In this document: positions 24,586 to 35,040 of the stretch, piece by piece
How positions within the stretch are numbered: the first letter of the stretch is position 1
Layout of the letters: each line of letters opens with the position of its first letter
DNA from: Sclerodactyla briareus
Taxonomy: Eukaryota; Echinodermata; Holothuroidea; Dendrochirotida; Sclerodactylidae
DNA: 64,000 bases
Direction: 5' to 3'
NCBI GenBank assembly: GCA_026419785.1
Contig: JAODTK010005819.1
Location: 1-64,000, forward strand
Position numbers and translations under genes: made by a program
The notes under the pieces: model-generated
What the model saw: the letters and a program-made list of their open reading frames with translations, nothing else
What the model was told of the DNA's origin: nothing
Database searches by the model: none

Positions 24586-25240
24586 ACTCATTTCCATGGG
24601 AGGAGGGCTATAAACTAAAGGTAAACGTTCGAAGATAATGCCAACTATCTAAAATCTATGTTGTTTTGATGAGTCAGTTATTGAATTCAGTTTGTTAACG
24701 TGCCGAGGAATACATATATTCTTCAGGGAACGTGTGACAAACTCTCCATACTTGGCAATGAATCGAAGAAAACCACAACCACGCGCGAAGCGCGCGCGCA
24801 AAAAAAAAAAAATAGGCGACGACCATAGCGAAATTCTAAGCAGTCAGGTACAGTTGTGAATGGGAAGTGAACTTCGCCTGGGCTCAGCAGCTCATCGAAG
24901 GAAGGCAATTTAGCGTGTAGGTCTGAGTCAATGGGCCGGCTAATGTGGCGAGTCCTATGCAATTTCAGCTACTGTAGAATGTTGTAAGCGTGAATCAGGG
25001 CCTTGTAAGTAGTTGATCTGCGATGGCCTAGGCCTATTTCTAAATACGAAAATCAATGGAGGATTGAATTCAGAAGTTTACAAACGAGAATAAGCCATTG
25101 GGGCAGAAAAAAATTGTAAAAATTCAAAAAAGCCGAAACCTAACTGCACACCCAAGCAAATGCGCGCGGAGCGCACGAAAATTTTTGCACTAAACTCAAA
25201 CTCGAGCATTCGATTAAAACAAAAAATGGGGTTCCAGGAC
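24586..25240. other. Unassigned DNA with GCGCGAAGCGCGC motifs
   Basis: The hairpin word GCGCGAAGCGCGC at about 24783, followed by an A12 run, and a variant GCGCGCGGAGCGCACGAAAA at about 25161 are the only notable features. Confidence 0.45.
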
Positions 25241-25670
25241 TGAAAGGGAAATTCAGCCAGAAACTATTTAAAGGTCAATATGGTGCATTATTAAAAATCA
25301 TGCCAATCAAATTTGTTTCATGTTCATCGCCATGTTCCGTTATAAAGTTATGAATTTTCAAAGATTAACAAATAATCACTGCTAATTTGCAATTTTGCAA
25401 ATTGGCAACTTTTTGATGACGTCATATCTACCAATTTGAGAGAAAATGTTAATAAATATGTCTTTCCCCTTATGATTGGTAGATATGACGTCACATAAAG
25501 GTTGACAGTTTGCCGAACGAAAAATCAGCAAATTATATGAAATTTGAGGAAGCCATATCTTCCCAACCGAACATGCTATGAACCTGCGAACAAAAGGGAG
25601 ATTTGGAATGATTTTTTATTCTCTTCATCAACATAAGAAGAGTAATAGTTGGCTGGAATTTCCCTTTAAT
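25241..25670. mobile_element. Symmetrical foldback (MITE-like) element
   Basis: Terminal inverted repeats are TGAAAGGGAAATTCAGCCAG at 25241-25260 and the complement of ATTAAAGGGAAATTCCAGCC at 25651-25670. A central palindrome has arms 25415-25435 and 25475-25495, each containing the octamer TGACGTCA (25417-25424 and 25486-25493) and TATCTACCAAT. The centres of the termini, the arms and the octamers all fall at 25455, so the whole element folds on one axis. Further symmetrical words (GCTAATTTGC, TTGCAAA.TGG) support this. It has no coding capacity. Confidence 0.85.
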
Positions 25671-25734
25671 TGCCCCCATCATCTTGCTATTACCTAAATG
25701 CTTTAATTCTCACGCCTAAATGGAGATATCACAA

Positions 25735-25868
25735 ACCAGATGGCAATGTCATGCGAGCTCATGTCCCTCATACGCCAAAACGTGGGGGGGCATTTGATAT
25801 TGTGTCCCCCACCCATCGAGATGTGCGGGGGATGTGTCCCCCGTCCCCCAGGATTGACGCCCATGCAA
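25735..25868 (-). mobile_element. Family A repeat, fragment
   Basis: Read on the minus strand it begins CATGGGCGTCAATCCTGGGG at 25865. It continues with GGGGACACATCCCCCGCAC and GGGACACAATATCAAATGCC. This matches the first 100 or so bases of the fuller copies at 44820-45338 and 53948-54390. Confidence 0.6.
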
Positions 25869-27925
25869 TGGAGGTTATTATATTTGCAACCTAAATGCCT
25901 ACTGAGAAGTTGAGTGCATGCAGTGCTTGAAATCTCCTGAGTTTGTTCCCCACAAGCATCGTAGTGCTCGTTGGGCCTCCTCTGGCCTTAAATGGAGTTA
26001 TTCTGGTACAAAAAACAAACAATTGGGGTCTTATTATCCAATCCGCACCCAACATTCCTACCTCAAAGGTGATTGATGCTACAGCAAAGTTTGATATCAT
26101 GATCAAGGGCTTTTTTTCTCAATTTGTTTCTCAAACGTAAGCATCCGAATAGCAATCAGCAGCAAATACTATGCACAAAGTGAGACCTTGTCTTTCGGCT
26201 GTTTGTCCTTGACGTTGACTAGCTTCACACGGCGGGTATTCGTGGGTTATGTTCAGGTGGTATTCGATACGCTTCGACGAGACTGAAATGTAGATGGTTG
26301 AGGGCTGTTCTGACGCCAACGTTGAATGAACGCAGGTGGCCCACTGTTCTAACGAGGCCTGAATTTGGCAGTGTCTCCCCACATCATGAACGCTGGTCAC
26401 GTCAAAACGAAGGAGAAGGTTGTGACACTTGATCGAGAGGAGCAGTAGCATCGGCGGAGACCACGCTCCAACCTTCTACACATCTGGGACGAGACATTTG
26501 ATGGACTGATGATTTGATGTGATTCCGAATTGTATTTGACCAATAGAAAGCACAAAAACCAATTATGTTAACATGACGGTGAGAATGGTAGAAAGAATGG
26601 CTCGGGAGTACTACCAGAAGGCTACTGAAAGCTTGTGAAAAGAAAGACCCCTCTCGTTAATGATGAAACGAAACCCAACAATGTGGAAAACAAAGAAACA
26701 AAACCCCCACCCCGCCCCCTACTACCTTCACCAGAACGAGGTAGCAGTTAAAATGACACAGAACATTATTTGCCTGGTACCAGATGTTCTAATCACTTAC
26801 GCTTGAATAATGTTATAGTTTCACTTTCGAATTGAGGAGCTTTCGAGTCGACTGCATACATACATCACGTAACCAGTCAACTAGCCTCCCCCTGTTGAGG
26901 TCCGGCGGTATCGGACGCAACGTCCGCTGAATTTGATATATTTTAATAAATATCAATCCACTGGATGAACTGGGAGGGACATTTACACTTACTCATTGGA
27001 TGATGTAATTCCATTTCTCGTCTATCCCTGGTCGAATCATGTTCAGCTAACCAGAGACGTTATGTACAATCGATGTGTGTGATGTTCCGCATATAGGCCT
27101 AAGCAAATAGTGAATGGAATACTTCCGTGCCCCACCATAGGGAAGAGTGCCCCAACAACAAAAGGTTGTTGAATCGAAGGTTTAACTGGCTAAGCTTATT
27201 AATTATGCATAGTGTGAAATCGATAGTTGCGTCTGCTTTTGGCACCACATGCACTGAAACCAACAAGTGGAACCATCAGGTCAATAATTATCCTTATTCC
27301 CCTCACTGTTAACGGCGAAGTGCATCACACTGATATTTGATTACGGGGAAGGTCATAATAATGTTATGACGTGTAGTAGATCACAGAACAGGATAATTAC
27401 TGATTCTTAGGCCAAGATTTACTTGTCAACCTATGCTATACTGTTAACGATATGTGGTATGAACGGCGAAAGTGCAATCACCTACGTTCCAATTTTATAG
27501 GTGTATAGTCTAGCTATTACCGCATGGAACTTACTCTAGCCACCTACACTGTTCACATATATCCTATCCACTGAAGCTAGTGTAACAAAGCTAAAGTAAT
27601 TCAGTGATTGTTTAAGCACTTATTTACAATGATTCTCACCTGGGATTTAGGGGTACAGTTTGAATCGGCATTTGCAGGAATACATTTTTAAAATTATCAA
27701 AAAGTGAAGAGCATTTCATGACATATCTCCACTCCTCCTCCACACTTAGGCCTGTGGATTGAAGAATACTTCAACCATTTACTTCTGTTTCGCCAAATAA
27801 TTCTGACTCACAAGTCAAATCACACCAGTGGCGTCAACTTTCTCGGACGTCCACGAGTGTCGCACTGATAATAGCTCAACTTCTAGTCACCGAACCGGAG
27901 TTCCGACCGGAAACATTAGTTTTAT
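25869..27925. other. Unassigned DNA
   Basis: No gene or repeat is recognised. Open frames at 25891-26140 (both strands) and 26131-26451 (minus, 106 codons) show no domain. Confidence 0.4.
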
Positions 27926-27929
27926 CTGA

Positions 27930-28393
27930 CCATCCCCGATGCACCTTGTTTTGATTTGCAGTTCCACAACCAGAATCTCCCTATTATGTTCTAGGTGTAG
28001 ATTGCATCAAACAAGAAGTTTTACCAAATGGATCATCGTACTCATTACGGTACATGCCTTCGCGCCGGATGCGACACCGATGGATTCGGTGGGCTGGGGC
28101 TTCCATGTTCCCCCATTGACAGAATCTCATCATGTTGTTCCTACGAGATAGATTGCCTTCAAAAACCAAGAAGTTTGAACCGATGGATCCTCGTACCTCC
28201 TCGACGCGAATGCTTTTCCGCGCCTAGGAGAGACAACCGGTGGAATGCGGTGGCTGGGGCTTCATGTTCTCCACTTGACATAATCTCATCGTTGTTCTAC
28301 GAGGTAGATTTGCATTCAAAACCAAGCATTTTGAAACCAGACTGGAATCATCGGTACCCACCTCATTGGACGGGCAAATGCCGTCGCGCCTAG
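27930..28393 (+). repeat. 158-160 bp satellite array, left part
   Basis: The anchor GCTGGGGCTTC occurs at 28093 and 28253, 160 bp apart. Shared words are CCTTCGCGCC near the unit start, then CATGTTC, GACAGAATCTCATC, TTGTTC.TACGAG.TAGATT, and AAAACCAAGAAGTTTGAA. A partial earlier unit starts near 27945. The 121-codon frame at 28028-28393 is a by-product of the unit and not a gene. Confidence 0.85.
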
Positions 28394-29428
28394 CAGTGCG
28401 CACCAGACTGGGGGGGGGGGGCCCATGGGGGGCCAATCATTTTCTGGGGGGGCACAAGATTACTTATTTAGCGGAGCGCCACCACAGGTTGTCGCGGAGC
28501 GCACAAGAACTGTTTGGTTGCGTAAGCCCCCCAGAATGGCCGGAAATGAACTTTCCCGGGCGTTTTTTGCTGCATGTACCAAGCTTCAAATCTGGTCATT
28601 TTGTGTGTGATCACAAATCCTGTATCGGTGAAGATTTTAGCATTTTGTCAGACATCGGTCTTATCGCTGCCCCGACTTTTTGCCAGTATGTCAATATTTG
28701 TGCTCACACAACCTGTCCACCAGTGCGCGGCGGAGCAATTTTTTTCCTGGGTTTTCCCGGCACATCTATAAAAACAGGACCCCTCACACCATAAAATTTG
28801 GGACATTTAAGCTATCTTCAGCTCTACTGCCCCCACTATGATATGACGTCAGTAGCATTACTTGGAGGAAACATGCGTTGAAACTCGAAGCACAAAAAAG
28901 CAGTCTGATAGCCTTAGCTACTGCCGTTCCCAACGCGCGTGGTCGAGGGAGGAGGAAACGACCGGAGGCTAAAGGGTTTAGTTCATCAAAAGAGGTTGAT
29001 TGTAGTTTTCAAAGTCATGAGATGTTGTTGTATATTTCAGTATTTCACCTCACAGATAGGTATGAGTTAGGGGCCACGAGGCAGAACAGTTCTATAGAGT
29101 GGCTAATACGTGAGAGCGGCGGGACAAAATCCCCCACTATAACACGCGCGAAGCGGGGGCGTGTACTATTGGTGGATTTTGTTTAGTGGTGGATAGTTTT
29201 TTTTCAACTGTTCTTGCATTCGAGGTGATTTTGGCATCGATTACTTAACTGCTTCCTGTGATATTTTTTGTTGTGTTTTGCCAGATCTATTTCAAACTGG
29301 TAGCGAAACTGACTACAGAATATTTTTCGAAAAATCACAAATCTCATTGGGGCACACGGGGTGGGGGGGCACAAGGGTTTCCCCGGGGGGAGAGGTGCCC
29401 CCCTGCCCCCCCCTTTCTACGCCACGGG
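28394..29428 (+). mobile_element. 1.03 kb element inserted into the satellite
   Basis: The satellite is interrupted at 28393 and resumes at 29430. The insert begins CAGTGCGCACCAGACT and a G tract; it ends C-tract plus TTTCTACGCCACGGG, whose complement is CCCGTGGCGTAGAAAGGGGG. The ends are therefore imperfect inverted repeats of the CAGTGGCGTAG type. CGCGCCTAG (28385-28393) before it and CGCGACTAG (29430-29438) after it look like a 9-bp target duplication with one mismatch. The left 0.5 kb is a family B copy (core at 28462-28507), and 29123-29182 is a hairpin. No coding region is seen. Confidence 0.7.
29123..29182. repeat. Hairpin with GCGCGAAGCG at its tip
   Basis: GACAAAATCCCCCACTATAA followed by CACGC pairs with the complement of GCGTGTACTATTGGTGGATT followed by TTGT. 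The tip carries the word GCGCGAAGCG that recurs elsewhere in the window. Confidence 0.75.
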
Positions 29429-29429
29429 C

Positions 29430-29730
29430 CGCGACTAGGAAGACAACCTTTGATGGCGGTGGCTGGGGCTCCATGTTCACAAAATGACAGAACTCATGCA
29501 GGTTGTTCTTACGAGTAGATTTGCATTAAAAACCAAGAAGTTGAACAGAATGGATCTCGGTTACCTCATTGGCCGTACATGCCTTCGCGCCTGGGAGAGA
29601 CACCCGATGGAATGCGGGGGCTGGGGCTTCATATTCCCCACAAAATTGACAGGGGGCTGCCTCGTGGCATACTCGGTTTGCACTCCCGCAGAACCGATAC
29701 CCAACCAAGCTCACCCATCTACTCGCTCTC
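29430..29730 (+). repeat. 158-160 bp satellite array, right part
   Basis: The anchor GCTGGGGCTYC recurs at 29462 and 29620, 158 bp apart. The same internal words as the left part follow, including AAAACCAAGAAGTTGAA and CCTTCGCGCCTGGGAGAGAC. Confidence 0.85.
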
Positions 29731-30740
29731 AAGTATGAAAATGCAACACGTCACAAATTTCCACTGCGCGAGCCAGAGTATGGGCTGGATGAAAGCAAGG
29801 ACCTACGCCCTTGTGAACAGGGTCAAATACTATTATAAACACAAGAGTCAATAACCAGTTGCGGTACTATGAATATACTTTCTGCTGCGGTTCCCGAGGT
29901 GAATCTCAAGCGCATGTCTCATTTGCAACTCCTGGGGAGGTGCCCAACCTCCACCTCCTCTTCGACTACCCAGATTCGTTTGGACCTTTTTTTATGAACA
30001 ACTACAATTGGTTTGGATCAGGACCTCAGTGATAGTTTGTTGGATTAGTAACATACTGGCCAGATCGCCCAGATCGTGTACTCGTTACCCCCCTATAACA
30101 GCGTCGGTGCGATCTAATCCCTATCGGTAATTCCCAACCCTAACAAGGAACAGAACGATTCTCCTCATCACACTCCACTACAGAATGACATGAAGTGTAG
30201 CAGCCTGATCGCGTCACTGTACGCGGTTTGATTTCCGCGGAGTGCGGATTTCTCTGACAGTCCTCTCTCCTCTTTACGACTACTTACTATTTTTTACCAT
30301 ACGAAGACCGAGCACCTAGGTCCAATGTGTGCATTTGCTGCGAAAGCTTGCTCGTAGCGTGTGGAATCAGTGTTCCCGCTCATTTCCGACGAAAAAAACG
30401 GCCATTTTTCGAAATCCAGATTGCTGCCTTGAGTTTTGTTGATGCTAGTGGTACTATTGGATCCGTTGTACTAACAACCGGGTGTTAGCCATTAACACCA
30501 TACTTCGTAGGTACTGTTGAGAAGGTTATGATAATGTTCCCCCTGAAATGACGTCGGTCATTTTGTATGCCAATAGCCGCCCATAACCTTTCGAACGAAA
30601 TGGAACCCTCATTTTTTATTCATCATATCCAAAATAGCCATAATATGCAAAAAAATTTAGGCACGCCAATCTCAGGAATTCGCCCTTTTTTGTTTTTTCA
30701 AATTGGCTAACCCCTACTGATGTGGTCCTTATTGATACGC
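29731..30740. other. Unassigned DNA
   Basis: No feature is supportable. It could be intron if the candidate exon at 30746-30843 is real. Confidence 0.35.
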
Positions 30741-30745
30741 TCTAC

Positions 30746-30843
30746 CTGGATAAGCACATAGTATTGAACCTGCGTATTAATTGCCTTTTCCGTGTAGCGT
30801 AGGAACCCTGCGTACTGGCAGCCGTTGATGAAAATGAAGCTAG
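30746..30843 (-). CDS. Candidate internal exon, unknown protein
   Basis: On the minus strand a pyrimidine-rich stretch ending CCTTTTGGCAG (30844-30855) precedes a 98-base open segment. A donor-like CAG|GTAGAG follows at 30746/30745. The segment encodes 32 residues containing FIFINGCQYAGFL and YTEKAINTQVQYYV after two leading bases, implying a phase-1 intron before and a phase-0 intron after. Third codon positions are C/G-rich in its first half, unlike the surroundings. The frame stays open on both sides, so it is not self-limiting evidence. I do not recognise the protein and find no partner exon nearby. Confidence 0.3.
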
Positions 30844-30954
30844 CTGCCAAAAGGACAAAATGTGGTTCAATAAAGTGTAGAAAAGAACTGGATGGAAATG
30901 AAATTTGGTGATAGCAGTTGTGCTTGGATATGTTTACCTCAAATAGAAGGGGGG

Positions 30955-31075
30955 AAAGAATTTCAAGGGCGGCGATCATGGGGGTGGGGGGGGACTGGGG
31001 GACGGCGTTCCCCCCCCCCCCCAATATTTTGGTTGAGGGTGCGCAATGCATTTTGTCCCCCCCCCCCCCATGAGT
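30955..31075 (+). repeat. G/C-tract repeat fragment
   Basis: CAAGGGCGGCGATCATGGGG at 30963 resembles the start of the family B copy at 33125 (minus strand). It is followed by G9, C14 and C13 tracts. The family B core is absent. Confidence 0.5.
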
Positions 31076-31365
31076 GGAGCTCGACTACATTTCGCTGACA
31101 CTGATCCTCCGACATACCATAGCAACCGTGTTGAAACAAATGCATAAGACCTAACTTATCAAAGTTGAGTGAATAATGCTGCTTCATATCCGATTTTTGG
31201 GCGCCGCTTCGCGCGCGGGTATCTTGAGTACCGGTAGTGTCAACTATGATGTTGCCTTGTGATGATTTCCTTAAACAAAAAAAATGCCTGAAATTTTCTC
31301 CGGGTTGTTTTTAATTATCAATGAAACGAAGGATTCTCCTCTTGATCTTTTTAAATTTTATCCAT

Positions 31366-31575
31366 GGTGCGACCACTCGTTGAAAGTTGGGTGCACGTCA
31401 CATTACTATCACTATGAGGCAATACGTGGGCTCGAAATGCGGCCAGGGAACGCCACAAAAATTGCATTGTCAAAGAATGATCCAATTCAAGAGGGCAAAG
31501 GCTATTCCAAATATTGCCTGAAATTTTCGATGGAATCATGCCGCAAGGTGACAAAAAAAAAAAAAAAATGCGCCT
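31366..31575 (+). repeat. Duplicated segment, copy 1
   Basis: Shares colinear words with 32347-32530: GCGACCACTYGTTGAAAGTT, then GGGTGC/GAGTGC, CGGCCAGGGAACGCCACAA, and CCAAA.ATTGCCTGA.TT.CGATGGAAT followed by an A-rich end. A 97-codon frame over copy 1 is not kept in copy 2. Confidence 0.75.
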
Positions 31576-31867
31576 GAATACACTAAGAAGTGAACAAAGT
31601 TTTGTGTTTCGCGCGTAACTAGTAGTGGATTTTGTCCCTGCTTTTTCCCGTCATCTCCGCACACTCTATGTGAAATTTCCGCCCTCCATTGGGCCCCCTA
31701 ACTATACATATTAGTATATATATGAGGTGAAATATACAACAGCATCTCATTAACCTTGAGAACTACAATCAACCTCTTTTTGATTACTAAATCTTTAGCC
31801 TCCGTTCCGTCCTTCCCCCCCCGACACTCGTGTTGAACTGCTAGCCTAGGCTATCATACTGCAAATG

Positions 31868-32301
31868 GATTTCAACGCAATGTTTTTTCCAGATCCTGCT
31901 ACGCGAAGTTCCCTGCTCTTCCGGTCCGACGTAATATCATGGTTGGGACAGTATAGCTAAAGCTAGCTAAATGTCCCAAATTTTTGGGTGAGAGCCTGTT
32001 TTCCTATATTGAGCACAAATGGTTGGTTATTCTAGCCGAGAAGTTTAAGTCGGGGCAGCGGTAAGGCCCGAGTTCCCGGTTACAGAATTGTGATCACAAA
32101 CTGCCCAGAAAAATTTTGAAAACTTGGGACATCCAGCCTGACGCGGATATTCATTTCCGGCCAGTCTGGGGGCCCCCGCAAAAATTCCCTTTTGCGCTAC
32201 GCGCCAGCCTATGGTGGCGCCCGCTAGATAGTGTTCATCGCGCCCCGAAAAATGTCTGTGCCCCCCCCCCCCTCGTATGAAAAAGTCTTGTGACGCCATT
32301 G
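31868..32301 (-). mobile_element. Family B repeat, copy 4 (long)
   Basis: Read on the minus strand it starts CAATGGCGTCACAAGAC at 32301. It has a G tract at 32262-32272, the core AGCGGGCGCCACCATAGGCT then GGCGCGTAGCGCAAAAG, and CAGACTGGCCGGAAATGAA. Its 3' half (GCCCCGACTT, AAATTTGGGACATTTAGCT, ATGATATTACGTC, CATTGCGTTGA) matches 28560-28885 of the copy in the satellite insert. The two copies therefore share more than 400 bp. Confidence 0.75.
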
Positions 32302-32346
32302 CTATTTGCAAATTTGAATTAGAGTATTATCAATCAGTTTTTGGGG

Positions 32347-32530
32347 GCGACCACTTGTTGAAAGTTGAGTGCCTGCGCGGGGCACATACTAAGCCCATAA
32401 AATAGCATCGAATATTCGGCCAGGGAACGCCACAACTCGTGCAAAGGACATATTCAAGATTCATGTGAGAATAAGTTGATATCCAAAGATTGCCTGACTT
32501 ACGATGGAATGTCCAAAAGTAAAAAAAATA
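32347..32530 (+). repeat. Duplicated segment, copy 2
   Basis: Partner of 31366-31575. The family B copy lies between the two, so one reading is a tandem duplication later invaded by the element. Confidence 0.75.
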
Positions 32531-32990
32531 AAATCGTGGTCGCTTCGAGCACAGTTCGGCTTTACTATCTTGTTACACTCATTTGGCCCCTGTCTGGTTT
32601 CCTGTTGGAAGTGTCTCTCCCATGCGCATGTGGTACACAAAGAAGATAAATGTGGGTGTAATCTTCGAGTAAAAACGCAGTGCATATCTAAGTGAAAGGT
32701 TAAAGAGTGTTCAGTGCAATGTCGTTGTCAAATTGGATTCTGCAAAATCCCGCGATTCGCGCGAACGTACTGTTTGTTGTTGCCATTGCCCATTCCATTG
32801 CTTCTTTCATGCCTCACTGTAACCTCACTTGCATGATTTGCGAAGGTCACGCACCCAACGCAACACCTTGAAATTTATCCCTGAAGCGATAAGTTTTGGA
32901 GAATCTTCCTGAAATAACATTTTTTAATCAATTTCAGTGACGCTGCTTACTGTCTCCCTATGGCACGGGAATTCCGTTCCTGCAATCTAG
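32531..32990. other. Unassigned DNA
   Basis: No feature is recognised. Confidence 0.35.
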
Positions 32991-32994
32991 GGGT

Positions 32995-33125
32995 CTGTCA
33001 AACGTAAAACTTTCTTGTACGCTACGCGCCAACCCGTGGGGTTGTCGCTCCGCTTAGATAGAGTCATCGTGGTCCGTCCCCCCCCCCCCCAATCGATCGC
33101 CCGCCAACACCTATCGCCGCCCTTG
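32995..33125 (-). mobile_element. Family B repeat, copy 5 (short)
   Basis: On the minus strand: CAAGGGCGGCGATAGG, a G12 tract, CTATCTAAGCGGAGCGACAA, then CGGGTTGGCGCGTAGCGTAC and AAGAAAG, then CAGACCCCTAGATTG. Confidence 0.7.
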
Positions 33126-34188
33126 GGGCAAAAGATCACAATTTGTGATCCATGACTTTTTCAACGATAAAACAATTTGGGTCCTACCACAAACCCCTCG
33201 CAGAATTTCAACAGTATTTCCGCATGACTGCATGAGCAAAGGGCACTTCCAGCATGTATTGTTCCACCTGGTCCCTCACCTTTGATACCAAACTGACCTC
33301 ACAAGATCGATCAGTCATCGGGAGAGACTGGGCAATTGGTCCTGAGGTTGATTAAGATATTTACGGTGAACAATTCCCTCTCCTCTTATTTATAAATCCA
33401 AATCCAACAATCATGATACCACATCAAAATGTTCTCCATTCGTTTCAACACGGATAGCCTGGAAACAAGGACTGAATTCAGAGGAATGCTATCCACGGTG
33501 GAACTCGGCTTTGTTAAGTTATTAACCCAAACTATCGTTAAAATAAAACAACACAGGCATAAAACGTATGGGCAGTACTGGGAAAAAAAAAACTTTTCTG
33601 TCTGTTTTTTTGAGTAAATATCTAATACAACACAGGCTTATCTAAATGTAGGCCTATACCATATAAAATGTTCTTCTTTCGTTTAACACCATACCTAAAA
33701 CAAGAAATGACTTCATGAAATGTTCACCTAATGGGTGAAACCTCAATTTGTCAGTTTGTTGAGTTCAACCTAAACTAGTGTCCCAGCTCAACAACACAGA
33801 GTAACCCAAAGAAAGGATCCATCGTGAAAAAATTGTAAAGAATCTATTTTCAACTGTTTGTGTATGTCATGTTTCTACGTGTACCGAAAAAAGATCCGCC
33901 GGTAATAGGATGTGAACCGTGATTTTTTCCAAAATGGTGTTCAAAAATGGCCGCCAAGGTGAAAATCATGTAACTGCATTGATGAGAAAAAGTGATGTTA
34001 ACTTTCAACAAATTATTGTACTATATTTTTCGACCTTTGCGAGCACATACGCGACATTTCCCTGCTACAGTATGTGCCAAAATAAACTGCGGGGCGCCCA
34101 ATATGGCCGTCAATTCTTGGAAATTTTCCACAAAAATCGATGTAACTGCGATAATCTGTCGGAAAAGTGGTGCAAGCTCCAACAGTAA
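33126..34188. other. Unassigned DNA with GGCCGCC/ATGGCCG words
   Basis: AAAATGGTGTTCAAAAATGG and CCGCCAAGG near 33933-33958, and CCAATATGGCCGTCAA near 34098, resemble words at 20150 and 37460-37650. No gene is recognised. Confidence 0.35.
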
Positions 34189-34250
34189 TAGTAGATAGAT
34201 AGATAGACATTGATATCTAAATAGATTAGATAATAGTAGATATATCGATT
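34189..34250. repeat. Degenerate (GATA)n tract
   Basis: TAGATAGATAGATAGACA at 34193 is followed by scattered GATA/TAGATA words to 34246. Confidence 0.8.
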
Positions 34251-34980
34251 TTTCCAAAATCTGTGAACAAGCCTTTTTCTGACGCAGGGCCCGGCTGTCA
34301 GCATCAACACGCGGAATGTAAAGGCAAGTGAGTCACGTTGCCCCAAGCTCTTCTGTGACGATACACCCATGAAACAGACTAGATAAAAGACGGGGAACCC
34401 CATTTTTTCTGCCACATCATACAGACCTGGCCAGACACAGAACAGAAATTAATGGATTTTCTTTCGGAAGGAAGATACGCGATAACTTCCTAACCCCGCC
34501 GGAAGAACTCACACACGTGTGGCCACTGTCCAGCTTCACTAAATTCACTTCAGTAAACAGAGACTCGCTCTCCCAAGCCCTCCTATTCCATGAATGATAA
34601 ATCATGTTCCTTGGATGCACCACGACCAAGCTAGTGAAGATGGGTCTCCGCTGCGCTTATGAGCGCAATGATGTATTGGAAGCCTTGAACGCCAGCTGTA
34701 TTCGCGGATTTCACTCAATTGCACATAGCGTCCAACATGAAAGTTTTTTTTTTTTCAACTCTCTTCCCCCCGCTCCTCCAACCCCCCCCCCCCCTCCCAA
34801 CCTCCGGCACGTCGGGGTGTCGCGTCATATGCAGGAGGTGCGGCTGGAGCCCAGGCTACTATATTAGGAGCACTGTTGTGCACGGTCTTCCTCCTACTCG
34901 CACCACTCGTTTCGAACGCTGCACCTCTCCACATCCGCACCGCACAATCCATTTCGGTCTGTCTCAATCAGAAACATTTA
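34251..34980. other. Unassigned DNA, possibly body of the following retroelement
   Basis: A T12 tract at 34744 and C13 at 34784 are present. Frames at 34719-34985 could be the degraded 3' end of the element whose tail follows, but no motif is recognisable. Confidence 0.3.
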
Positions 34981-35040
34981 TGTAGCGCTTCGAGACTGCT
35001 GTCGCGGTTAAAAAGCGCTATATGAGTGCTAGTTATTATC
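34981..35040 (+). mobile_element. 3' tail of a LINE or LINE-dependent SINE
   Basis: TGTAGCGCTTCGAGACTGCT, then GTTAAAAAGCGCTATATGAG and TGCT, then TTATTATC. This fits the widespread animal LINE/SINE 3' end 'AGCGCTTTGAGA...TTAAAAGCGCTATATAAGTGCT(TATTAT)n' found on CR1/L2-type elements and SINEs that borrow their tail. The 5' extent is undefined. Confidence 0.6.

Noticed and set aside
28028..28393. 121-codon frame with internal similarity
   Set aside because: The similarity comes from the 158-160 bp satellite, and the frame is not kept in the units after 29430.
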